Below, in pieces: positions 39,628 through 46,882 of a stretch of DNA of 64,000 nt. This DNA is from Streptomyces sp. M92 (GTDB lineage: Bacteria > Actinomycetota > Actinomycetes > Streptomycetales > Streptomycetaceae). Position 1 is the first letter of the stretch. Every line of letters starts with the position of its first letter. The stretch spans positions 3,968,001 to 4,032,000 of the forward strand of contig NZ_CP101137.1 of NCBI RefSeq assembly GCF_028473745.1, written 5' to 3'. Position numbers and translations under genes: made by a program. The notes beneath the pieces are model-generated. The model did not search any database. It was not told the DNA's origin and saw only the letters and a program-made list of their open reading frames with translations.

Positions 39628-41061
39628 TCAGCCGGCGGCGGCCGGAAGCGTCACGGTGAACACCGTCGTGCCCGGCCCGCCGCCCAGCGCGACGGTGCCG
39701 CCGTGCGCCCGCACCAGCGCCCCGGCGACGGAGAGCCCCAGCCCGCTGCCGCCCCGGTCGCGGCTGCGGGCCTTGTCCACGCGGTAGAAGCGGTCGAAGA
39801 TCCGTTCCCGGTCGGCGGCCGGGACACCCGGCCCCGTGTCGGCGACGGCCACCGTCACGCGGTCGTCCGCCGCCGACACCGCGACCGACACCTTCGTGCC
39901 CGGCGGGGTGTGCACGGCCGCGTTGGTGAGCAGGTTGTCGAGCACCTGCCGGATGCGCTGCGGGTCCATGCGCAGCTTGACCACGGCGGGCCCCGTCGTC
40001 ACGGTCAGCGGATGCTCCGGGTGACCGGCGCGGAAGGCGTCGGCCGCCTGCCGCACCAGCTCCGTGAGGTCCGCGTCCTCCCAGCGCAGCGGCGCCTCCA
40101 CCTCGGCCGCGTCCAGCCGGGCGAGCAGCAGCAGGTCGTCGAGGAGCACGCCCATCCGGGCGGCCTCGGCGCGCAGCCGGGCCAGGTGCCGGTCCCGTTC
40201 CCCGGGCTCGTTGGCCGCCGCGTACTGGAACAGGTCGGCGTAGCCCCGCACCGACATCAGCGGGGTGCGCAGCTCGTGCGAGGCGTCCGCGACGAACCGG
40301 CGCAGCCGCTGCTCGGCCTCGGCCCGTACCGCGAGCGAGTCGTCGATGTGCTCCAGCATCGTGTTGAACGCCGTCCGCAGCTCCGCCACCTCCCGCCCGC
40401 CGTCCCGCCCGTCCACCCTGAGCGGCAGCCGGGCGGCGGACTCGCTCAGATCGTGCGAGGCGATGCCGTGCGCCGTGCTCGCCATGTCGCTCAGCGGCTT
40501 CAGCCCGCGCCGCAGCATCCGCCGCCCGGACACCACCAGCGCCAGCAGCGCCAGACCGAAGGCGATCACCTGCACGGTGACCAGCTGCTCCACGGTGTCC
40601 TCGACGTCCCCCATGGGAGCGGCGCTCACCAGCACCACCCCGGGCTCCACCTCGCAGGCGCGCAGCAGGTAGGGACCGTGCCCGTCGATCCGCACGGTGC
40701 GGGTGATGTCCTCGTCCGAGCGGGCCATCGTCTGCGCGAGGGCGGTGAGCGCACGGCTGTCCGCCGGTACCTCGGCGGGGGTGCGCAGGTCCGCCGAGCC
40801 GCCGGAGACGTCGTACACGGCGGTGTACCAGCCGTAGTACGGCTTGCGCCGCACCGTGCCGTGCGCCGCCGCGTCCTTGGACTGCACGACCTGCACCAGC
40901 TTCATCTGATCGGCGAGCTGCCGCTCCAGGTACTCCCGCATGTACGCGGTCAGCACCGTGCCGACCACGGCGAACACCACCAGCGACAGCACACCCAGGC
41001 CCAGCGCCAGCCGGGTCCCGAGCCGCAGTCCCCGGTACGCCCGCCACCAGCGCCGTATCAC
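39628..41061 (-). CDS. Sensor histidine kinase
   Basis: Membrane histidine kinase of 477 residues. Transmembrane helix 1 near 17-37 (LALGLGVLSLVVFAVVGTVL), an extracytoplasmic sensor of about 120 residues, helix 2 near 165-185 (LVTVQVIAFGLALLALVV), a HAMP region with RMLRRGLKPLSDMAST, the H box VADASHELRTPLMS (phospho-His), N box QVLDNLLTNAAVHT, and G boxes ADTGPGVP and GGSGLGLSVAGALV. GTG 41061 overlaps the response-regulator stop by four bases (GTGA), so the regulator gene is first in the operon. The signal is unknown. Confidence 0.93.
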   Translation of the reverse strand: MIRRWWRAYRGLRLGTRLALGLGVLSLVVFAVVGTVLTAYMREYLERQLADQMKLVQVVQSKDAAAHGTVRRKPYYGWYTAVYDVSGGSADLRTPAEVPADSRALTALAQTMARSDEDITRTVRIDGHGPYLLRACEVEPGVVLVSAAPMGDVEDTVEQLVTVQVIAFGLALLALVVSGRRMLRRGLKPLSDMASTAHGIASHDLSESAARLPLRVDGRDGGREVAELRTAFNTMLEHIDDSLAVRAEAEQRLRRFVADASHELRTPLMSVRGYADLFQYAAANEPGERDRHLARLRAEAARMGVLLDDLLLLARLDAAEVEAPLRWEDADLTELVRQAADAFRAGHPEHPLTVTTGPAVVKLRMDPQRIRQVLDNLLTNAAVHTPPGTKVSVAVSAADDRVTVAVADTGPGVPAADRERIFDRFYRVDKARSRDRGGSGLGLSVAGALVRAHGGTVALGGGPGTTVFTVTLPAAAG

Positions 41062-41783
41062 CGGGGCGCCTGCCGGATCACGTAGCCGAAGCCCCGCACG
41101 GTCCGGATCAGCGGCTCGGCGCCGTCGGTGTCGGCAGCGGCGGCGTCCAGTTTGCGGCGCAGGCGGCTGACGACCAGTTCGACGACGTTGGACCGGCCGC
41201 CGAAGCCGTACTCCCACACGTGGTCGAGGATCTGCGCCTTGCTCAGCACGGTCGGCGACTTGCGCATCAGATAGCGCAGCACCTCGTACTCGGTCGGCGT
41301 CAGCGACACCCGCCGCCCGCCCCGGCGCACCTCACGGGTGTCCTCGTCCATCGTCAGGTCCGCCACCCGCAGCACCGACCGCTGGAAGTCCGGCCCGGCA
41401 CTGCGCCGCAGCACGGTCCGCAGCCGGGCCATCAGCTCCTCCACCGCGAACGGCTTGACCAGGTAGTCGTCACCGCCCCGGGTCAGCCCCGCCACCCGGT
41501 CGGCCACCCCGTCGCGCGCGGTGAGGAACACCACCGGCACCATCGTGCCCGAGCGCCGCAACCGGTCGAGCACGCCGAAGCCGTCGACGTCGGGCAGCAT
41601 CAGGTCCAGCACCACGATGTCCGGCCGGAAGCCACCGGCCAGTCGCAGCGCCTGCTCGCCGGAGTTGGCGGTGACCGCCTCCCAGCCCTCGTAGCGGGCG
41701 ACCGTGGCCACGAGATCGGCGATGGGCGGGTCGTCGTCCACCACGAGGAGTCGTACTTTTTCCACCCGCTCATACTGCGTCAC
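41058..41783 (-). CDS. OmpR/PhoB-type response regulator
   Basis: DNA-binding response regulator of 241 residues paired with the overlapping histidine kinase gene. Receiver: acidic cluster VVDDDPPIAD, phosphoacceptor Asp in VLDLMLPDVDG, Thr in VFLTARDG and Lys in YLVKPF. The winged-helix domain carries LTPTEYEVLRYLMRKSPTVLSKAQILDHVW and the RGFGYVIR end. GTG 41783 gives the usual length; a GTG at 41765 (VEKVRLLVVDDD) is possible. Divergent from the osmoprotectant transporter operon, with 141 bases between, so the two could share regulatory DNA, though no functional link is established. Confidence 0.93.
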   Translation of the reverse strand: MTQYERVEKVRLLVVDDDPPIADLVATVARYEGWEAVTANSGEQALRLAGGFRPDIVVLDLMLPDVDGFGVLDRLRRSGTMVPVVFLTARDGVADRVAGLTRGGDDYLVKPFAVEELMARLRTVLRRSAGPDFQRSVLRVADLTMDEDTREVRRGGRRVSLTPTEYEVLRYLMRKSPTVLSKAQILDHVWEYGFGGRSNVVELVVSRLRRKLDAAAADTDGAEPLIRTVRGFGYVIRQAPR

Positions 41784-41924
41784 CGGCCGCCCGCGGCCCA
41801 GACCGAGGAAGCGGTCACCGCCTGATCGCCACGGTTCCGTGACACCGGACGTCTAGACTCTCCCGGCAACGAACCGTAGCGACCTGGCCATAACTTTCCG
41901 CCCACCCGAAGGGTATTCGGCGTT

Positions 41925-43082
41925 TTGATACGGATGGACTCAGTCACCAAGCGGTACCCGGACGGCACCGTGGCGGTCGACCGGTTGTCGCTGGAGATAC
42001 CCGACCGCTCGATCACGGTCCTCGTCGGACCCTCGGGCTGCGGCAAGACGACGACCCTGCGGATGATCAACAGGATGGTCGAGCCCACCGAGGGCACCAT
42101 CTCCCTCGACGGCGCCGACCTCCAGCGGCAGCCGGTCACCACGCTGCGCCGGTCGATGGGGTACGTCATCCAGAACGCCGGTCTCTTCCAGCACCGGACG
42201 ATCCTCGACAACATCGCCACCGTGCCCCGCATGACCGGGTGGGGCAAGCAGAAGTCCCGGGAGCGCGCGAGGGAGTTGATGGAGCGGGTGGGGCTCGACG
42301 CCTCCCTCGCCAAGCGGTACCCGTACCAGCTCTCCGGCGGCCAGCAGCAGCGGGTCGGCGTGGCGCGGGCGCTCGCCGCCGATCCGCCGGTGCTCCTCAT
42401 GGACGAGCCGTTCTCGGCCGTCGACCCCGTGGTCCGCAAGGGCCTCCAGGACGAACTGCTGCGCATCCAGGACGAGCTGGGCAAGACCATCGTCTTCGTC
42501 ACCCACGACATCGACGAGGCCATCAAACTCGGCACCATGGTCGCGGTGATGCGCACCGGCGGCCGGCTCGCCCAGTTCGCGCCGCCCGCCGAACTGCTGT
42601 CGAACCCCGCGGACGCCTTCGTCGAGGACTTCCTCGGCGCCGACCGGGGCATCCGGCGGCTGTCCTTCTTCGCCGCCGAGGGCCTGGAACTGACGACGGG
42701 CCCGGTCGTGCGCGTGGACGCCACCGCCGAACAGCTCGCCGCGCCCGACGCCCGCTACCTGCTGGTGACCGACGCGCAGGGCCGCCCGCTGGGCTGGGCC
42801 GAGCCGCGGGACCTGACCGCCGGCGACATCGCGGCCGAGCGGCTGCTGCCGTACGGGCGGCCCTTCGTGCCCGGCACCGACTCGCTGCGGGCCGCCCTGG
42901 ACTGCGCGGTGCTCTCACCCACCGGCTGGGCGGTCGCCGTGGACGCCGACGGACGGGTCACCGGCGTCGCCTCCCAGCAGAGCATCGGCGAGGCGATCCG
43001 CACCGCCCACCGCGCGGCGGCCGACGGCGGCGCACCGGCCGCGGGCGTGGGGCCCGCCGACGTCGCGAAGGCCGCCCCGTGA
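41925..43082 (+). CDS. Osmoprotectant ABC transporter, ATP-binding subunit (OpuCA/ProV-like) with CBS domains
   Basis: ATPase of 385 residues powering uptake of glycine betaine, choline or related quaternary amines. Walker A VGPSGCGKTTTLRM near residue 34, signature YQLSGGQQQRVGVARAL, Walker B PPVLLMDEPFSAVD, and H-loop FVTHDIDEAI. Residues about 265-370 form a pair of CBS-like segments, as in OpuCA, that may sense ionic strength or nucleotides. TTG 41925 (MIRMDSVTKRYPDG) is chosen because GAAGGG lies 11-16 bases upstream and homologues begin this way; ATG 41934 is an alternative. Its stop overlaps the first permease gene by four bases. Confidence 0.92.
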   Translation: MIRMDSVTKRYPDGTVAVDRLSLEIPDRSITVLVGPSGCGKTTTLRMINRMVEPTEGTISLDGADLQRQPVTTLRRSMGYVIQNAGLFQHRTILDNIATVPRMTGWGKQKSRERARELMERVGLDASLAKRYPYQLSGGQQQRVGVARALAADPPVLLMDEPFSAVDPVVRKGLQDELLRIQDELGKTIVFVTHDIDEAIKLGTMVAVMRTGGRLAQFAPPAELLSNPADAFVEDFLGADRGIRRLSFFAAEGLELTTGPVVRVDATAEQLAAPDARYLLVTDAQGRPLGWAEPRDLTAGDIAAERLLPYGRPFVPGTDSLRAALDCAVLSPTGWAVAVDADGRVTGVASQQSIGEAIRTAHRAAADGGAPAAGVGPADVAKAAP

Positions 43083-43783
43083 ACGGCTTCTTCGACATCC
43101 CGAGCGACCTCGACAACACCTACTTCGGCCTGATCGGGCTGCATCTGCGCGAGGCGCTGCTGCCGGTACTCGCCGGGCTGCTGGCCGCGCTGCCCATCGC
43201 CCAGCTCTGCGTGCGGTTCCGCTGGCTGTATCCGCCCGTGCTCGGTGTGACGACCGTGTTCTACGCCATCCCCTCGCTGGCGGTCTTCGTCGTCCTCATC
43301 GACTACACCGGCCAGACCGAGCTGACGGTGATGATCCCGCTGGCCGTCTACAGCCTGGTGGTGCTGGTACCGGCCATCGTCGACGGCGTGCGGTCGGTGC
43401 CCGAGGAGACGCTTGCCGCGTCCACCGCCATGGGCTTCGGGCCCGTACGGCGCTACCTCCAGGTGCAGTTGCCGATCGCCGTCCCCGCGATCCTCGCCGG
43501 GCTGCGGGTGGCCGTGTCCGCCAGCATCTCCCTGGTCAGCGTCGGCGCCCTCATCGGCAACCAGGGCGCCCTCGGCAACCTGCTCGCGGACGCGCAGAAG
43601 TACGGCCGGCCCGAACTGGCGGTCAACTCCGTCCTCACCACCGCCGTACTGGCCATCCTGTGCGACACGGTCCTCGTCCTGGTCCGCAACCTGCTGACGC
43701 CGTGGATGCCGCGAGGCAAGGGCGGGCGCCGCCCGAAGAAGGCCGCCGCGCTCCCCGAGTCCCAGGAGGCGGCCGCCCGGTGA
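43079..43783 (+). CDS. Osmoprotectant ABC transporter permease
   Basis: Membrane permease of 234 residues with five to six helices and the binding-protein-dependent inner-membrane signature in TLAASTAMGFGPVRRYLQVQLPIAVPAILAG (EAA loop). GTG start overlaps the ATPase stop by four bases and its stop overlaps the second permease by four, so ATPase and both permeases are translationally coupled. The C terminus is a basic tail (RGKGGRRPKKAAALP). In OpuC-type systems two such permeases form a heterodimer. Confidence 0.9.
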   Translation: MNGFFDIPSDLDNTYFGLIGLHLREALLPVLAGLLAALPIAQLCVRFRWLYPPVLGVTTVFYAIPSLAVFVVLIDYTGQTELTVMIPLAVYSLVVLVPAIVDGVRSVPEETLAASTAMGFGPVRRYLQVQLPIAVPAILAGLRVAVSASISLVSVGALIGNQGALGNLLADAQKYGRPELAVNSVLTTAVLAILCDTVLVLVRNLLTPWMPRGKGGRRPKKAAALPESQEAAAR

Positions 43784-44445
43784 ACGTCCTCGACTTCGTC
43801 AACGCCTTCTTCAGCGACGGCGCCCACTGGCACGGCTACGACGGGATACCCAGGCGCCTGCTGGAGCACGTCCAGTACACGCTGCTGGCGCTCGGCATCG
43901 CCGCCGCGATCGGGCTGCCCCTCGGACTGCTGACCGGGCACACCGGACGCGGCGGCAACGCCGTCGCCTTCGTCGCCACCGCCGCCCGCGCGCTGCCCAG
44001 CTTCGGCCTGCTGGTGCTCATCGCGGTCTCCGTGGGCATCGGCCTGCTGCCGGTGATGGTCCCGCTGGTCGTGCTCGCGATCCCGCCCATCCTGGTGACC
44101 ACGTACGAAGCGGTCCGCTCCGTCGACCCCGCCCCGGTGGACGCCGCGCGGGGCATGGGCATGCACGAGTCGGGCATCCTCTTCCGGGTCGAACTGCCCG
44201 TCGCCCTGCCGCTGGTGCTCAGCGGGCTGCGCTCGGCCGCCATCCAGGTCGTGTCGACGGCAACCATCGCCGCGTACGTCAGTCTCGGCGGGGTCGGCCG
44301 GTACATCATCGACGGCCTCTACCAGCGCGACTACGAGAAGGTGGTCGGCGGCGCGACCCTGGTGGCCCTGCTGGCACTGGTCACGCTCGCGGTGTTCTGG
44401 GCGGTGGGGCGAGTGGTGGTGTCGCCGGGGGTGCGCAGGCGCTGA
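43780..44445 (+). CDS. Osmoprotectant ABC transporter permease
   Basis: Second permease of 221 residues with five to six helices, the EAA-type loop in PVDAARGMGMHESGILFRVELPVALPLVLSG. GTG start overlaps the previous permease stop by four bases. It heterodimerises with the other permease. Ends 80 bases before the binding-protein gene, which seems to have its own promoter (TTGACT near 44490). Confidence 0.9.
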   Translation: MNVLDFVNAFFSDGAHWHGYDGIPRRLLEHVQYTLLALGIAAAIGLPLGLLTGHTGRGGNAVAFVATAARALPSFGLLVLIAVSVGIGLLPVMVPLVVLAIPPILVTTYEAVRSVDPAPVDAARGMGMHESGILFRVELPVALPLVLSGLRSAAIQVVSTATIAAYVSLGGVGRYIIDGLYQRDYEKVVGGATLVALLALVTLAVFWAVGRVVVSPGVRRR

Positions 44446-44525
44446 CGCCTTCGAACACCCATGTGGAACAAACCGTAACCAGGCCGTTCTTGACTGCCCT
44501 GTGAATGGCTCGTTTGGATCGACGG

Positions 44526-45485
44526 ATGACTTCTACCGCGAAGAGCAGCAGGTCCAGGACGAGGCACACCGGTGCGGCGGCCGTCGCGCTCACCGCCGCG
44601 GCGGCGCTGCTCGCGGGCTGTTCCTCCTCCGACGACACCTCCGACAACCCCCTGGCGGGGGAGAAGGCGGAGGCCGGCACCGTCGTCGTCGGCTCGAACA
44701 ACTTCGCCGAGAGCACCCTGCTCGCCGACATCTACGGCGAGGCGCTCAAGGCCAAGGGCCTCAAGGTCACCTACAAGCACAACATCGGCAGCCGGGAGAC
44801 GACGTACGGTCTGATGAAGAACGGCTCGGTCACCGTCCTGCCCGAGTACAACGGCGCGCTGCTCGCCTACCTCGACCCGGAGGCCGGGCAGCAGTCGACC
44901 GAGGCGGTCAACGAGGCGGTGAAGGCCAAGCTCGACAAGAAGCTGACGCTGCTGGAGTCCTCGCCGGCCGAGAACAAGGACTCGGTCAGCGTCAACGCCG
45001 AGACCGCGAAGAAGCACGGCCTCACCGCCGAGTCGACCCTCGCCGACCTCAAGGACATAGCGCCGGAGTTGGTCATCGGCGGCTCGCCCGAGTTCCAGAC
45101 CCGGCAGCAGGGACTCAAGGGTCTGGAGTCCGTGTACGGACTGAAGTTCAAGTCCTTCAAGGCACTCGACGCCGGCGGCCCGCTGACCCAGTCGGCGCTG
45201 ACCAAGAACACCGTGCAGGCGGCGGACATCTTCACCACCGACCCGACCATCATCAAGGAGAAGTTCGTCGTCCTGAAGGACCCGGAGAACCTCTTCGGCT
45301 ACGCGAACGTCACCCCGCTCGTCCACAAGGAGGGCCTGTCCCAGGAGGGCGTCGACACGCTGAACGCGGTCTCCGCCAAGCTGGACACCGAGACCCTCCT
45401 GGACCTGGACGCCCAGGTGCAACTGGAGAAGAAGGACCCGCTGGACGTCGCCAAGGCGTGGCTGGAGACGGCCGGCCTCAGCTGA
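44526..45485 (+). CDS. Osmoprotectant-binding lipoprotein (OpuCC/ProX-like)
   Basis: Substrate-binding lipoprotein of 319 residues with lipobox LLAGC near residue 31 and the OpuAC/QAT-type core: TVVVGSNNFAESTLLADIYG, NIGSRETTYGLMKNGSV and the later DIFTTDPTIIKEKFVVLKDP. It captures quaternary amines outside the membrane and delivers them to the permeases encoded upstream. ATG 44526 gives a normal signal peptide; an ATG at 44505 would add seven residues (MARLDRR). A TTGACT-N17-TTTGGA promoter-like sequence overlaps this region, in which case the 44526 start would have a very short leader. Confidence 0.9.
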   Translation: MTSTAKSSRSRTRHTGAAAVALTAAAALLAGCSSSDDTSDNPLAGEKAEAGTVVVGSNNFAESTLLADIYGEALKAKGLKVTYKHNIGSRETTYGLMKNGSVTVLPEYNGALLAYLDPEAGQQSTEAVNEAVKAKLDKKLTLLESSPAENKDSVSVNAETAKKHGLTAESTLADLKDIAPELVIGGSPEFQTRQQGLKGLESVYGLKFKSFKALDAGGPLTQSALTKNTVQAADIFTTDPTIIKEKFVVLKDPENLFGYANVTPLVHKEGLSQEGVDTLNAVSAKLDTETLLDLDAQVQLEKKDPLDVAKAWLETAGLS

Positions 45486-45500
45486 CCGTCGTACGCCCCG

Positions 45501-46115
45501 TCACGACGCCGCGGCCCCGGCCGCGGCGTCGATCAGCTGGTCGACCAGGGCGATGAGGACGTCCCGGCTGGAGCCCCGCTCCCGCGCGTCGCACAGCAGC
45601 ACCTTCACGTGCTCCGGCAGCGCCAGCGCCTCCCGGATCTCCTCGGCCGGATACGGATGCCGCCCGTCGAAGCCGTTCACGCCGACGACGAACGGAATGC
45701 CGCGCCGCTCGAAGAAGTCGATCGCCGCGAAGCTCGACTCCGGCCTGCGGACGTCGACCAGCACCACCGCGCCCAGCGCCCCGATCGCCAGGTCGTTCCA
45801 CATGAACCAGAACCGCTGCTGGCCTGGCGTGCCGAACAGGTACAGCACCAGCTCCCGGCCGATGGTGATCCGCCCGAAGTCCAGGGCGACCGTCGTGGCC
45901 CGCTTCTCCTCGATCCCGGCGAGGTCGTCGACGTCCAGCCCCGCCGCCGTCAGCGGCTCCTCGGTGCGCAGCGGGGCGATCTCGCTCACCGAGCCGACCA
46001 TGGTGGTCTTCCCGACGCCGAAACCGCCGGCGATCAGGATCTTCACCGCCTCGGGCGCGGCCGGGGCGGAGGCGGGTGCCGTGGGCGCCTCTACGGCGCC
46101 GTCAGAGCCGGCCAA
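45501..46115 (-). CDS. cvnD: Conservon GTP-binding protein CvnD
   Basis: Small GTPase-like protein of 204 residues, the D member of a Streptomyces conservon. P-loop GGFGVGKTTMVGSVSE near residue 30; switch region LFGTPGQQRFWFMWN stands in for DTAGQ; the guanine-specificity region is GVNGFDG instead of NKxD. It acts at the membrane with CvnA-C in a heteromeric G-protein-like complex. TTG 46115 is preferred because GAGGGA lies about six bases upstream; it overlaps the CvnC stop by 14 bases. Confidence 0.9.
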   Translation of the reverse strand: MAGSDGAVEAPTAPASAPAAPEAVKILIAGGFGVGKTTMVGSVSEIAPLRTEEPLTAAGLDVDDLAGIEEKRATTVALDFGRITIGRELVLYLFGTPGQQRFWFMWNDLAIGALGAVVLVDVRRPESSFAAIDFFERRGIPFVVGVNGFDGRHPYPAEEIREALALPEHVKVLLCDARERGSSRDVLIALVDQLIDAAAGAAAS

Positions 46116-46461
46116 GGCCGTCCCTCACTTTCTGCAGCAGGTCCAGGTCGGGGGTGGCGCGGTCGACCGGGTGCGGCGGCCGGGCGGTGATCCGGCCGGC
46201 CTCCAGCAGGTCCGAGAGCAGGATGACGACCACGCTCACCGGCAGGTCGAGGCGGGCCGCGACCTCCGCCACGGCCAGCGGCTCGGCGCACAGTCTGAGG
46301 ATCCGCCGGTGTTCGGGCTGCGGCCGTGCGGCACGGGCGGGCTGCGGGTCGGCGGCGGTCACCGTCGTGATGAGCGTGAAGTCGGCGCGGCTGGGCCGGG
46401 TCCGGCCACCGGTCAGCGTGAACGGCCGCACGAGCCGGCCCCCGGCGTCGCCTCCGGTCAC
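46102..46461 (-). CDS. cvnC: Conservon DUF742 protein CvnC
   Basis: DUF742 protein of 119 residues with a winged-helix-like core (EHRRILRLCAEPLAVAEVAA and VSVVVILLSDLLEAGRI). Second-to-last gene of the conservon order A-B-C-D. GTG 46461 starts one base after the cvnB stop; the stop lies inside the cvnD start. It binds within the membrane-associated conservon complex. No DNA-binding role is established. Confidence 0.9.
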   Translation of the reverse strand: MTGGDAGGRLVRPFTLTGGRTRPSRADFTLITTVTAADPQPARAARPQPEHRRILRLCAEPLAVAEVAARLDLPVSVVVILLSDLLEAGRITARPPHPVDRATPDLDLLQKVRDGLGRL

Positions 46462-46462
46462 G

Positions 46463-46882
46463 TCACTCCCCGGGGCTGGCGGTGGCCCGCGGTGCCGCGC
46501 TCAGGTGCTCGCCGATCTTCTTCACCAGCATGTTCATCTGGTACGCCACCACGCCCACGTCGGCGCCCGGACCGGTCAGCACGACCAGATGGGCGCCCGG
46601 TCCGGCCGAGGTGAGTATCAGGTAGCTGTTGGCCATCTCGATGAGCGCCTGCCGCACCGGGCCGCCGCGGAAGTCCATGCTGACGCCCTTGCTGAGGCTC
46701 ATCAGGCCCGACGCGGTCGCCGCCAGCCGCTCGGCGTCGTCGCGCAGGAATCCGGTGGACTTGCTGACGACCAGTCCGTCCTCGGAGAGCACCACGGCCT
46801 GGTTCACGTCGGCGACCCGCTCCACGAGTCCGGTGAGCAGCTGGTCCAGCTCGGTGTGCGTGGCGGGGGAGGGTCGGGTCAT
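46463..46882 (-). CDS. cvnB: Conservon roadblock/LC7 protein CvnB
   Basis: Roadblock/LC7-fold protein of 139 residues (ELDQLLTGLVERVADVNQAV, LVVSKSTGFLRDDAERLAA, and PVRQALIEMANSYLILTSAG). In conservons and MglAB-like systems this fold acts as a GTPase regulator, probably for CvnD. ATG 46882 overlaps the cvnA stop by four bases (ATGA). Confidence 0.92.
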   Translation of the reverse strand: MTRPSPATHTELDQLLTGLVERVADVNQAVVLSEDGLVVSKSTGFLRDDAERLAATASGLMSLSKGVSMDFRGGPVRQALIEMANSYLILTSAGPGAHLVVLTGPGADVGVVAYQMNMLVKKIGEHLSAAPRATASPGE